The notes beneath the pieces are model-generated. The model was not told where the DNA came from and did not search any database. It saw only the letters and a program-made list of their open reading frames with translations. Positions 12,091 to 25,379 of a stretch of 48,160 nt of DNA are shown piece by piece; the first letter of the stretch is position 1, and each line of letters opens with the position of its first letter. The stretch spans positions 1 through 48,160 of the forward strand of contig CAJVPJ010000080.1 in NCBI GenBank assembly GCA_910592205.1. The letters are read 5' to 3'. Source of the stretch: Paraglomus occultum. Lineage: Eukaryota; Glomeromycota; Glomeromycetes; Paraglomerales; Paraglomeraceae. Both the position numbers and the translations under genes were made by a program.

Positions 12091-12644
12091 AGCAAAAATG
12101 AGATAACAAAATGTGTCTTGAAGGGGATATAAAAATAAACGACACGATGAGATGAGAGGGAAAGGGGAACGAAGAAACGTAAATTTATAGTAATATTCGT
12201 AAAGTCGGCTTTGAACTTGAAGTCACACAACTTTTGTAATGCCGACTTCACCAAGGCATGACTTTGATAATGCATCGTCATTAATGCGAACTCTTTTGGT
12301 TTTAATAATTTGGATTTAATAAATGATCTGATATTAATATGAGTAAAGGTCTGTTATAGCAATAAGCAAACAATTTTACAAAATCGTTCTTCGTGTTTAC
12401 CTACTACTACGGTAACCTCTAAAATAATCAACGTTGTGTGCATTTATATTTAATTCAATATGATTATAATGCCAAGCTGAAATGCTTTTAACCCGTCCTG
12501 CGTACACTAAATATTCAAATACTAGTAAAATCAGTTTATTTTTATTGGACAATATAAATTTTCGTTATCACATGATTAAAATTTTCAACGATAAAAATTT
12601 GATATTAATATTAATGCTAATTAATTGCTCCGCAAACTAAATCA
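12091..12644. promoter_or_regulatory. Shared divergent promoter region
   Basis: A 554-bp gap separates the start codons of the HEI10-like gene (minus) and the ABHD13-like hydrolase (plus), so both promoters and 5' UTRs must fit here unless 5' exons are missed. The sequence is AT-rich, with no clear TATA element that I would assign to one gene. Confidence 0.45.
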
Positions 12645-13966
12645 ATGTCCGGGATAGCGATATCAACAAGAGCTAACCGTCAGTTTCGATCCATTTTACA
12701 ACACAATTATTTTAAACCTCTGTGTATACTTAAGAATGCCAATCAAAAAAAGCTTTTTGACCATAAAAGGGCAACCTTTACGTCCTGGAGTGCCCAAGAA
12801 GCCGCGATACAATTCTCGTTGACAAAACTCGGTCTTATTGCTGTAGGCGTTCCTTTAGCTGTCTATGTTTACAAGGTGCGACTTGTTGTTTGAAACGCGT
12901 TTAAAACGGGGGAAAAAATAGATTACATGTATTAAAATTTTCATTCTTAAAAAGACTCGAGACTCACGCAACTTGCCACATTGATTCAGTGCACTATGTT
13001 GGTTTTGTTTCAAAACAAACTCATTTATGTGCCATATCTCCCACCCGGAAGTCGTCAGGTACAATTGGATAACACGCTCGTAGATCAACGGATGTTATGC
13101 AAAAAAGTTAACGTATGGACGCAGGATGGCTGCAAACTTGCCGGAATAATTGTCCGCGCTAAAAAATCAAAAGAGTTTCAGGCGGGATTGGATGAAACGT
13201 CTTGGCGGGACATTGATGACAATGATCCAGTCATGATTTATTTTCAAGGGTGAGTATGTTTGGAGAGAAGGATGAGAGAGAAAGAGAGGGAAGAGAACTT
13301 GTCGTGAATTCGATCATATCTTTATCTCTATATGCCAACAGGAATGCTGGTACCATGCTTACTCGTCTGCCGGTGTTTGAGCGTCTTCTTCTGCATCAGA
13401 CTAAATCCACTCCGAACTTGACTATAGCTGGGATAGGTTATCGTGGATACTGGTTGTCTACGGGTCATCCGTTCGAAAAAGGTCTCCAACGCGATGCTCT
13501 TGCTATCTTTGACTTTGTACGACAACAGTTTCCGAAAAATCCGTTATACTTGTATGGTCACTCGCTAGGTGGTGCTGTTATGCTCTATCTCGCTTCTCAT
13601 CCACATGTACAACGAGAGGTAAAAGGCATCATACTCGAAAATACGTTTACCTCCATGCAAGACATGGCAGCCACCCTGTATCCTCAGAGCTGGTTGCCGT
13701 ATAAATACTTGGCGCGTAGTCCTTACATACTCCGAAGTCGATGGGAGAGTGAGAAGAGGATAAGGGCTGTAACTACGCCTATTCTCTTCTTGTCTTCTGT
13801 TGATGACGAAATAATACCACAGTCTCAAATGATGAGGTTACGAGACAATGCAATCAATGCAAAGTTCACGACATGGATAGAATTTCATAATGCTTTACAC
13901 ATGAATACGTACATGCAGGATGGATATTTGGAAGCCATAAAACAATTCATTGATAAGACATTATAA
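12645..13966 (+). CDS. ABHD13/Bem46-like alpha/beta hydrolase
   Basis: Three exons, 12645-12875, 12990-13249 and 13342-13966, give 371 residues. A membrane helix at about 57-76 anchors the protein, and the remainder is an alpha/beta hydrolase fold. The oxyanion region FQGNAGTM (about 162-169) is followed by the nucleophile elbow GHSLGG (Ser238), the acid SVDDEIIP (D318 or D319) and a C-terminal histidine (H346 in HNALH). Length and anchor fit the ABHD13/Bem46/YNL320W group of membrane serine hydrolases. Substrates of fungal members are poorly defined; animal ABHD13-type enzymes act as depalmitoylases or lipases. The N-terminus before the helix is basic and could direct the protein to mitochondria or ER. 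It is transcribed divergently from the HEI10-like gene. Confidence 0.9.
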
Positions 13967-14362
13967 CAATATTAGCTGCCTGGATAACAGAGATTGCTCA
14001 TTGCATGTTTATTAATTACGAGCTCTATCAGAAAAATTTCACTCTTATGGTCGATAACTTTCAACTCAAAAAATATCTACATTGATACAGTAAAGGTATT
14101 TAATGATATATATTCGTCTTTTTTTTTTCCCTTTCTTTTTACAATACATGACAAAATAAAAGACTCATTAGTTGAGCATTCGTCAGTTATTAGACATTAA
14201 TAATAATAGTAATAAGATTACTAAATTACACATTAATAATTAAAATTATTTTAGTAACTAAATTAAATCAAATTGGTGCCGTCAGTGTCTATATATAGTA
14301 AAATACTCAATAATACTTGAACTTTTTGTTGCATCTTTTTCTCACATTTTTTCGTACTTTCA
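13967..14362. other. Convergent 3' intergenic region
   Basis: AT-rich gap of 396 bp between the converging hydrolase and RalGAP genes. No coding or RNA gene is visible; it probably holds both 3' UTRs and terminators. Confidence 0.6.
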
Positions 14363-17300
14363 TCATTCAGTCGTATCATCATATGCCAATATCTTACTCA
14401 TAAACTCTGCATAACTGACACACTTTGCCCGATGTTTCCCTACCAGTTTACTCAGATCATCTCTTCTCTCTATATACGAATGCCTATACATGGAGGCCGG
14501 AGTGTTGAAAATAGAATGAAGGCAGTTGCGAAATGCTTGCACCGCTGTAGCCCTAATCAAAGGCCCTAACAAGGTTTTACTCACGACCATACCCTGACTG
14601 ATAGGTCCAAACATTGTCACTTTGCTATCTCGATGAACGTCTACCGAAAATAATCCATTAGGCAACGGATTCACTACAATTACTGCATTCCCAAAATCAC
14701 CCTTGATCGTATTCTTTTTGTAGTCACGCCAATGCTCGTTCCACACTATATGCACATGATCATTACCGATATGTCTCTTTTTCTTTACCATCTTCACGTC
14801 AGACGGGTCATTAGGCATTTTGGTCACATCATGAAATATTATTTCCATACTGGAATCACAGTAATATGTCGCGCTCTTCCCGTTGGCACCAGTACGCTCT
14901 AATCCTCCTACATACCCAGTATGAGTAGCTAGATCAACTTCCCATCCTAAACTACTCACAAACTCGTCATACATTGCACTTCCGCTCACGTTCCGTAATA
15001 TACTCGACTCATCCTCCTGTCCGGCTCCAACATACAGCACCGCAATCTTGATAACTTCTCTCGGATGTCTCTTATCAAGTAACTTCAGATCACGATTTAT
15101 GGCGGCCGATTTTCTCAAGAGGAATATGTAGCTATCTTTAAATGTCTCTGGAGTTAACCATCCCAAATGGCTTAACAACAGTCGACAGTGTTGATATGGT
15201 TCGGTTGGTTTCTCAGATTCACATGGAATACACGGCAAGAATGACTTTGATAACGAGAAATCTGCTCCAAGCGATAGGTGCGACGTCTCCCTCGAATATA
15301 AGGGTGTCTTTGGCATTTTAGACTTTTTTTGACAATCGCCCACATGAAATATACTATTCCTAATTGTCTTCACTGTATCATACCACGACTTTGCCTGATC
15401 GTCAGACGCGTTCTCATAAGATATCTCTTCCTTTATATGTTTCGCCATCTGAAGTTTGACCAAATCCAGACGAGGTCGTTGTTCAGGCGGGGTCGGAGTT
15501 ACAGCGCGCACATTACCAGATGGAGAGCAGTCATGATAATTGGTACCAATGTATGTGAGTAGATCATCCAACGAACTAGGTACAGAAGAAGTGTTTGATA
15601 TTGGAGAATCGTTGGATTCGCTAGAAGGTTCTGTCACTTTCTCTACATCTATCTCACTACTGTTATCGTTATGTTCACTTGAGAATAACAATCGTCGTTC
15701 CTGTTTCCTACATTGTTTCTTCAGCTTCTCTCGTCCTTCCAGTTCATCAGTCATACCAATGTACTTTGTCTTGCTTGATTCATCTTCATGTATTGCCTTG
15801 AAAAACAGTCTTGAATCCCATGCGTATCTCCCAGTGATGTCCCTAATTATCATCCTTGATTGAGTAGATTTTTCACCTGGCACTTCGATCAGTGTAATTA
15901 TTGTAGTATCATTAATTGAAAAGTATTGATAGTGTTCGGATAGCTCGTCTTCCGCAGGATCAGACCCAACCGGACCAACCAGAGAACTACTTGTCATAGC
16001 AGCACCATGAATCGGAGAGAAATTGCCCAAATGATGAGTCAAGTGAAGCAGTATGCACTCGGCTACATCTTTGATCAAGTCCGGGTCCTCCGGATAGTCT
16101 GCCCCCACTACATGCACTCCGTGTTCATTGTTAAGTGTAGCACTGAGACATACTCTACGATCAGCTTTTTCGAATTTTATTGAAGAGTTTTGGACAGTCT
16201 TTCTGCTGCGAGATTTTTTCGGCTTTGTTGTAAGTAATTTATCATATTTTGAGGGCTCGTACTGGAAAGTCAAGAGAAAGACAGAGTAAGATAAACGAGA
16301 CCAGTCAATACAGTTAACTGTAAAATACTACTTACTCCAGTAACTTCGAAAGTTAAACCAATTACGTCAAACACTAGCTGATACAACTCTGTCTCTATAA
16401 AGATTCTTGGAGGAATAGCCATTAGCCAGTGGTTAAGACATTGAAACAGTTTGGTAATGATGAAACCTTAACAAAAAATAATGATATGATTAGCATGACA
16501 TGGTAATAATTGTCACAATACGTTTCATGATATACCTCTCCCATTCCTCTGAGCTCCTCTCTGCAAATTTAAATGTCCATCCAAGGCTCCAACGAGGTTA
16601 CTCAAAACGACTTCTATGATACTTGTATATATCTATAGATATAAAACACAAATTAGTTATGGTGCAACTTTTAATTAAAATACTCATAAACTAAGCTACC
16701 TTGGCATCATCGTTCTGATTCGGACGATTGTTCTGAGCAAACACACTCAAACAATCGGCGGCGGCGGCCACAACGGGAAGATGGTTCCAATATAATTGAT
16801 CAACCAAAGCATGGAAGCACTCCTTCACTATAGACTTGTGTGGCCTAGAATGATATTGAAACGATAGAACATGGAAAGTATGACATTTAGTCAATCATGT
16901 ACATAGAAACTGCACTTTAACGTTAACAGAAAATACATACCATGTCACTGACGTCAGCTCATTATAAGCAAGAGTGCAGATGCCATATAACAGCATTATA
17001 TGAGTATCAGCATTACGCACACTCTCTTCAGTCTCGAGTGATCGTATGAGAGTATCCTTAAGCGTCAATCGCACCTTTGGAAGAAAACAAATATACAACT
17101 TGAATAAAAAAGACACTCGCGTTGACTCCACTCGCGGGAGGCTAACATTTTATACAACATGTAGTTTTCAAATCTAAGCCTCGTGGTTTGTACATTATTC
17201 ACATTAATAACAAACTCGTCACCCGAGATTCATAGCATACCTCACTCAGTCTAATCGACTTTACCCTTCCAAACTCGTTCCCGTCCAAATCATTGTCGTC

Positions 17301-20300
17301 CAGACCAATGTCGTCCAACTCTGCCAAATCATTGTATGGCACTACTGGCACTTTGGCTGACGCAGATTGGCCCACAACACATATCAAAGAACACAATATT
17401 GTAATGGCATTCTGCCTAGTCAACTCTGGTAGTGACGAGCTTGTCTGAGTTAACACATTCCTCACTGATTCTATAAAACCGCTCACTAATATCTGGCATC
17501 CAGGAAGCCCTTGCGCAAAGAGTCGGGTGGAATTATTTATTATAGCTGAGGTTATTGCCGTTTCCCGTTCGGCTAGGCCTTTGAGCATCAAACGGTAGAA
17601 ATGAGCATAATAGGAAGAGGGAAGCGGGTGTTCGTGACGACGAGACATCATCTTGCACATTCCAGCGTAGGCTTGAGCGCGACCCGGCGCATAGGCACTG
17701 AATGTGTTAATAAAGAAAGACGGTTATGAAAATTCGAATGCGAGATTGAGATTGTGCGCAACAAGTCTCTCTAACATGACTTACGCAGGCATGTCGCACG
17801 CTTCAAAAAACCACGGCGCAAAGTTACTGTATAATGACGGTAATGGGACGTTGTCATATGGTTGATTGTTACGTATCTATTCGAAATGTACAGTGTTAGT
17901 AAGGCACACTATTACAGTTGATTCTTTGGTTCTTGGAAAATCTACCATTGAAAGCATGCCCCAAAGTTCCACCAATCCTTTGATGGCTTCCGAATGATTA
18001 GGAGATATCTAAACACAAGAAATGAGCGTTAAGTACTCTCTAATTATCGTTTAAAAATATCAGCATATCCAAATTACCTCAATGCTATTGACATTGCCTA
18101 ACGCAACTAGCATGTTCTTCCATACATAAAGAACATTCACTGACGTCCAGGGAAGTCTTTCTATGTATAGGAACTCGGTATATCTAAAATTGCCTAAAGT
18201 ATTCGATAACTTCTCGGTGCTACAATTGTGCTGGGTAAAAATCGATGAAGCCGACGTTCTGTTGGACTAAGGAGTCGTAAAGACAAGATTAATATAAAGC
18301 ATACAGTCGCTTATTTTTATATGCACTGATATTACACTATATTAATAATGTTCCTGGCTTCTTTTGTCATAATCATACCTTTACATTAGAATCCTCGGGA
18401 GTAAAATCGCTATTGCTACCATAATATTCCTCCTCATCTGCATGTGTATCATCCTCAGTTTCATCTTCAGATGCAATGCTCTCGGAATGGATAGATCCAT
18501 TACTACCAAACCCGTTGTTCATAAAGTTAAACAACTGTCCACCCAATATTTTATTCTCATTTAGCGGCGACATGTCCTGATGGATGCTCACAGCCCTGCG
18601 GACAGGTTTACTATCGGGTGTCTTCACATCAGGTGATACCATTTCCTCACGTGACGAACTGCTTCCTGTAGTCTTATGTCGCGACTCGCGGAGAGACAAA
18701 TGACGGGTTTTATTTTTTGACGGGAGACGACGATGTGAATATTTCTCGTTTATGGCGAATTCGGAAAGACGTCTGTTGGTTTCAAGCGCATCAAGGTCCA
18801 CTTGATATAGATATTTAGAGAGGATGCGAGTGAGGCGAATCATTATTTTCTAATAAAATGTCGAATTACGATAACAGTGTAGAATGATAAAGTATATCCC
18901 ATGAGAAATACAAACACGATAACGACCAAACATAAGAAAAGCAATTATAATAAAGCTTCTGATACTCACTCTCCATTGCGAGATTGTTTGTGACCATCGA
19001 GTAGCTCTGCTCATCTCAAATGTCAACGCTTGCCACAACTCGCCTTCTTGCGACATTGATCGCACAAATGCATTAAATATTGTCTAGCATGTTAAAACCA
19101 AGAGACGTGTTGTGAGTATACAAAGAATCCATACATCTATTAAATATGTTGAAACATCGCAACCTACCTCTACTAAATAGTTCACAAAATCATCAGCCAA
19201 CGTGACTGATCTTATTGACCCATATTTATCATTTTGATTCATTATCCTGTGTTGAATCTCTAACAAGTTTGCTAGCATAATTTCCCTGTAAAACCGATGT
19301 CATAACGTTCAAATCATCCGTTAATTCCATGATCTGGATCGTATTTACATAAAAATAAACAAGGCATACCATGTCTTTGGCTCCAGTTCTATAGTACATT
19401 CGGCCACCATTGCTCTAAACAATGATAACGTGTCTTTATAAATGGCGACCTGCGATTCTGGTTCGAGATTCGCCATCTTGCCATCGGGCGTAAGCAACGG
19501 ATGATCCTCAAATATGAGACTCAGTAGTTCAATATACCGTTGAAGGTATTTATTGGCTTCAGTATAATTATCAATCGATAAAGTAGGAGATGGCGTTCCA
19601 CCTGTATCTGTGGAGCGGGCGTCATCGTTGGATGAACTGGTTGTATCAATCGAAATATTTGTCGGTGCCGAGGACGTCATGGTAACAGTTTTGCGAAGGA
19701 AAGATGGTCGTTCTTCTTCCTATTTATTGAACGGCAAGAAAATTTATTATACGCGTATAGACAGCAAAGTTGGAAAGATATAAGAACATCTGCATATGAC
19801 TTACTCCGCTGAGTATCCACATTCCAATAATATGAACTGCTCCGCGGACAATGTCTTTATATGCGTGACTACCAGGTGGTAAGATCAATGCTTGTCTCAA
19901 TATCTCATGTATAAACTCGCGGTTCTCGGGTGTAAGTAATATGGACTTTAATATCGGAGTTGCCGGTGAAGAATGCGTAGGCGGAGTATCAGTGGCCAAG
20001 TGGTTATTGTCGAGAGAATAGTCAATAAAAAACTGTATCAAAATGCGTAGTATCGTCGGTGGACATTTTCTAAACCCGATATCTGGGAAATAATTAAAAC
20101 CCTCGTTAGTACTTGTTTTTTGAATCATTACAGCGCCTATTCAACTTACTCTCTTTCTCTGACAATAGACCGAATTTCTTCGCACATGCTGGAAACAGTT
20201 TCACCAAATAGTGCTTCTTAAATAGATCGAAATGAAATTTGGCAGCGGCAAACGCAGCATCAATGCCCATTCCAACTGCAATTCCGCTATCATACGTCAG

Positions 20301-22234
20301 ACTCTCGACTGGAAATTCGTACGTCTCTTGCGGCGGAGTAGACCCAGCCGCCACATGAGCCAATCGAGCCAGACAAGATAGATCATGTTTTATAAGCGCG
20401 ATTGCGTCAACTAGAGTTGGCGGTTGAGGATTGGGAAATAGCGCAATTCTATCTTCGGCTGCAGGCAAGTCATTGTGTTATTAAACAAGAAATAATCATG
20501 AGCATTTTCTGCATTTGAACACATCGGCCTTACAAATCGCATCTCACGCACCTTTTATCAGTTCCTGTCGTAGCGTGATGCTACCTTCATTTGAATCAAA
20601 AGTGTTCTCTACACTGTTGATGTGATCGTACACAAACAAATCTAGTGATATTGCATTTGCGTATAATCGAACAGCTTCCGCTAACTCTATAGTCTGGTCG
20701 TTAAGCCATAACAAAAGCAGTTGAAATCCTATTATTCGAATTCTAGGATGATTTCTATGCTCAAGAAGGTGATTTAATATTTCGGCTACACAAGAAAAAT
20801 GAAAATATGTTTTAAAAAAAAAGTAATTTGGCAAAGATATGCATTTCACAACGATAACCTTTCCCCAATAAATTCTCTCTTCCGTTTTACAAATGACGTA
20901 CCAATCTCCTTCTTATGCCATCCTTTCCGTATTCTATCAGGTAAATACAGGAATATTCTTCGCAAAACCAACAATATTCTATTTACATGAGCAAACTCCT
21001 TGGACGAAAAGGCAATCGGGCGATCTGTCCTCTCTTTTATCAACAGAAACAAATGTAAACAAACAATGATCTCATGCAAGGATATATGAAATAAGATAAT
21101 ATATAGAATGTATATTTTGAAAAGAAGAAATAAAACTTACGTCTTATTTTCTCTGTTTGATCCACATACGCTTTATACATTACATCGAAAACCATATCAG
21201 AGTGATCTTGGAAGAATTGGGCTTGATCTAATTCATTAGAAGCGTCTATCACGACAATATAAGCATTGAGTAGAGAATAAAAAAAACCAATTAGATCTTA
21301 GTGATTATAGATTCATATTATCAAATAAAATATAAATTAATCTAATTCCTTTACCATCTCGCCCATCACATACACACACCACTTACACACACTCTCACAC
21401 ACACTCACGCAAATACACTTGCACACACAAACGCACACATAAACGCACACACACGCATACACACACGAATACACACAGGAATACACGCATTCATACACAC
21501 GCACACATGCACACACGCACACACGCACACACGCACACACATTAGTAAACCTTTATCCCACCATATAACCCACCGATAAAACTAATCAACGACATTATCC
21601 TCGCCTTAGATTTGTGTTTCGAATCGGAGAATACTCTTGTCTTTTTAAAGGTTCTCTCATTTTTATCATCCCTCTGTGGGGATCTACTTTGATCTCTATT
21701 TATAATGTCTTTTGGAAATTTGCCAGTTGTCTTCCTTGATAAGGAAGACGAATGACTGAGCGTTGCACTTGATGTATTCGATGAAGGTTCTTCCTCGGTT
21801 GGAGCAAGCGGAAAAGAGGTTTGGGAAGGAGAATTTAATTGGTATTGTCCGCTTTGCGGTCGTTTAATTTTGCTGATAATGCTACGCTGTGGTCGTCCAG
21901 ACGCTTGTTGGTCACGCTGCATGACAGTAACAGTACTAGGAGAAGTAACAGGGGAAGAAGTGTTAGTGGGAGAAGCAGTATTCGTAGCTTCGTTGTTGGT
22001 CCCGCCCAATGTCAGCGCAATGTCTACTCGTTTTCCGCCTGAATCTGAAATAGACGGTCGCCTGGTAAACATCTGTTTAAACTTTGTCCCACTACTTGAA
22101 TTTGAACTCTGCAGCACAGCTGGACGATCATCCACACCCTGAGTCGCGCGTCTAGAACGAGTAAGTGAAACTTTACGTTTTATTGAGGAAGAGGTTTTCA
22201 CAGACGAACGCGAGGAGTTTTCGCGTGGGTCCAT
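14363..22234 (-). CDS. RALGAPA: Ral GTPase-activating protein alpha subunit homologue
   Basis: Nineteen exons give 1,989 residues: 22234-21583, 21245-21141, 21033-20902, 20785-20552, 20458-20150, 20082-19805, 19719-19370, 19285-19168, 19083-18970, 18849-18379, 18266-18078, 18008-17946, 17876-17785, 17697-17241, 17074-16941, 16844-16700, 16632-16536, 16466-16336 and 16261-14363. A Ser-rich, basic N-terminus (1-217) is followed by the helical region shared with animal RalGAP alpha ([29 protein letters not shown]) and a central block around LTHFYR-like [14 protein letters not shown]. The C-terminal Rap/Ran-GAP domain lies at about 1755-1960, with the catalytic asparagine-thumb motif GNDHVHIVW near 1857. 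The protein would stimulate GTP hydrolysis on Ral/Rheb-type GTPases in an alpha/beta complex, upstream of TORC1 or exocyst control. The first donor (GTTTTA) is the weakest junction; the next intron carries a CA-rich microsatellite. An overlapping upstream ORF precedes the start. Confidence 0.92.
21367..21540. repeat. CA/CGCACA-rich microsatellite in RalGAP intron 1
   Basis: About 175 bp of imperfect (CA)n with CG and TA interruptions on the plus strand, read as TG/GTGTGC on the gene strand. It fills most of the first intron of the RalGAP-like gene. Frames read through it give only Cys/Val/Tyr repeats and are not genes. Confidence 0.85.
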
Positions 22235-22311
22235 TGTATAGGCTCTTCCCAGTTAGAGTCTTTAAATTCAAAGGAGAGCTGTCTGCGAATACAGTTAATG
22301 AATTGAGTCAT
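22198..22311 (-). promoter_or_regulatory. Overlapping upstream ORF at the RalGAP start
   Basis: A 37-codon ORF begins at the ATG at 22311 and stops at 22198, overlapping the first 37 bases of the RalGAP CDS in another frame. It lies in an exon that appears to begin just after a strong acceptor (polypyrimidine tract then ACAG) near 22344, implying a spliced 5' leader. It ends in frame with WEEPIQWTH-type sequence before terminating. It could be a translation-dampening uORF, or the true N-terminus joined by a missed frame change. Confidence 0.4.
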
Positions 22312-25300
22312 GAATGAACCATAAGTAGCGGAATTGTGTAACTGTAAAAAACAAGACATGATTGGTTAGATTCATTGAGTTTTTTTTTTCGGGGGTAGAT
22401 TTCTCGATCTAACGCTAGAACAAGAACAGTAAAATTCAATGTCGAGCTACACAAATAATCATCTGTTTGTTAAATTCTTGATGATGAACAGGTAAGCCAT
22501 GTGTTGGGAATCAACATCAACATGCCTGATGGTCTCCAATCGTAGGTGTTATTAAACAAAGGAACGAACGCAAACTTTCAACGTGCATACTAAACACTGA
22601 CACATTTCAACCTCGCGAGATGATAACGTCTGTGCAATTTTCTTGTTAAACTGTTGACGAGACTTGCATCCTAATGATTAATAATTTGGTTTTTTAGACC
22701 GATCTTTGCATCATTCCGTTCAATGATAATGATGCCCGCGATGTATATGATATGACTAATCAGTATTATTATTATGGATAAAATCATTGATAATCATCTG
22801 CCAAATGTAATACACAATACCCGATATAATGGGCTTTGCCTATTAGCACAAAGACGACGCTTCGTAAGATGCAGACATTCCATTACTAATGGATATACGA
22901 TTCTTGCTATTCGCATGCGAAACGTTCTTATGTGTTTATTTCCATACGTTTGTCAAAGACGTTCAATTGACAATTTAATAGATGGTCCGAAATAGGGTCT
23001 GATTTCTGTGTCTTTCAATTGCGAACGATTAATTGCGCAAGAACTGATTTATTTGCTCATATTCATTTGCTGCGAGCAATCAGATATCAGTATTTACACT
23101 AAACAAACGAGTACTATTACTGTGCTTCGGATCTTGAAAATGAAATTTTGACGTTTTATATATGTTCGGCTTGATACCTCTTTTGCGGTGGTGTTCTATC
23201 TTCCAGATGCAGAGACCTTTTGTTCTATTATGAGACACATCTCACAGTAACTAAACACCATCTCGTGATTAAGTTTACTCGTAATTGAGGTGCATGCCCA
23301 CATACTGACTGATAACTTTTACTGCAAAGCAAACATAAATGTTAGCGTACGTTTAAATTGCGTCAGAAGAATGTAATTGTTGATATGACTGTTGATGCTT
23401 TATATCCCATATGAATTTCAGAAACGTTATAACCATACGATCAAAGCCCGTCAAAGCAGCAAGTTGTACATTAACCACCCATAACTCCATTACGACACGA
23501 GTTGCCAAGTAAAATCGTATGATCTATTACAAATTGTGACGGAAAGTTCTTTTGTAGTGCGAATCCATTGTGAATACAATGCTCGGATGTCAAAAAACAA
23601 CTATTTCAAATAAAATGTGACAATGTATACGTATTTGTAAGCTTTGCGTGTTAAAATTTGATATTAAAATTACTGGATTACCAAACTTGGATTAGCACAT
23701 TTTACAAGTCGCGTGGCTGAAGAAAAAGACTTTTTAATAGAACTCTAAAGTCTGATCCATCGAGTATTTATACTCTGCCAAAATTATTTTAAATCAATAT
23801 GGAGAAAACTGAGACGTTAGGAGCGACGGAAGTATTTCAAATTGGCCTATCACTATTAATTAGGAAATTTAAATCTTTGCGAAACCATGAGCTCATACAA
23901 AACAATAAAGAAAGAACTGACTATTATTATTGACATTCTTATTGTGATGACAAGTCTTTCTCGGATCTTATTCAGTGACTAACCAATGAAGTCTTTTTGT
24001 GCACTACTGTACACACTGTACAGCCCGAGTTGAGGGCTGTGTATGTACGTTCGTATCTACTTGTCTCCCAGATAGCGCACATTCCCGTACTTTATCTCAG
24101 TAGCAGTAAAACTTTTAATGCAGCAGTGCTTTATGAAATGTCATTTCGTTTGGTTAAAGTTTGGCACGATTTTTATGAGAATTAGACTATGCATAACCCG
24201 CATGACGTACTTTACATCTTTGCGAAATCGCCAGGTTTTGATCATGCAATAAACTTTTGTGCATTATATTAATTGTGACACACATTTACCTATTAACCAA
24301 TAGCTTAGTCAGCTTGTGGTTTTTTGACGGTGCCTTTTTTTTCGAAAAGAATGGGAAAAAAAGTCATTTGTCACTTGTACCACCAAAGATCAACTGTACA
24401 ATCCCATAATATTGTCATCAATAATATACTTCTCATCCAATCATTGATTTTGCCCTCGTCTCACAACAATACAAGGACAACTTAATTCCTCATCTTTCCC
24501 TGACATTATGGGAGACGAGGCCAGAATTGTTCAAGAATAAATACCGATTTGAGTAAAACCTTGCTCGGAGTTCAATTAGAGCTTTGATTGGGTAATGACC
24601 TATGGAATCGTACAAAATAAACAAGCACGTCTGGTTGCACAATTCAAGTAAATAATCTAGCACACAGAACATGCTGATAACAAATGCCCCTTTTATTTCG
24701 CAACATACCCTCATCATAGCAAGTTTAATCCGTTGAAACCATGCATTTAATTAATTAATGAACAAGAGGAGAAGAAAATTAGAGTCACAAATTAATTAAA
24801 AATAATAAAAGTCTGCGCATTATTATTCCTTGTTATGGTTCATTTTCCCATCAATCAAGTTATTACAAAATAGCCATCGGTATTTTCACCCAAATTCATC
24901 TACTGCTATTTTTAACAAAGCATAGGCGGCTGTGCCAATGTCTTCTTTTGATTCATCATCAATTTCTATGAATTACCGATTTTTCATTTCGCCTATCGCA
25001 CGCATCCTTGTTTTTGTTTCCCGAACCAAAGACGGCAGACAAACTCTGTATTACATTACTTTTCATCTACTGCATTCGAAAGTTACATCTGATATCTCTT
25101 GGCATCCAAACAAAGTGTGCGAGTTATTCTCTTCCTATACATGGTTAAGATTTGCGTCACGCAAAACCGCGCAAAACCCATCAATATATAACGCGCATAA
25201 CTCTAGTCTGCAAAGAATTTGCACGAGCCTCATATCCTCCCTTCGCTTTCTACCCATACTCTTAAAGAGTATCCATTACCTCGAGTAAATTCTTTTACTC

Positions 25301-25379
25301 CTCACTTTCTTTTTAAATCTCCCCTAACATCGTCATACACTTTCCCACCAAATAATACCTACCCATCTAAATCCTCAAC
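22235..25379. other. Long region without a supported gene
   Basis: About 3.1 kb. Short open frames (22774-22995, 23997-24185, 24490-24717, 24932-25288) have no recognisable domains and no matching splice partners. The last few hundred bases become CT-rich just upstream of the chitin-binding gene, with a TATA-like AATATATAA near 25184 and a 17-bp interrupted palindrome at 25256-25272, consistent with its promoter and leader. Confidence 0.5.

Noticed and set aside
21337-21540. Cys/Val-rich minus-strand open frame
   Set aside because: Translation of a CA/TG microsatellite.
24932-25288. 118-codon plus-strand open frame
   Set aside because: Low-information composition, no recognised domain; lies in the promoter region of the chitin-binding gene.
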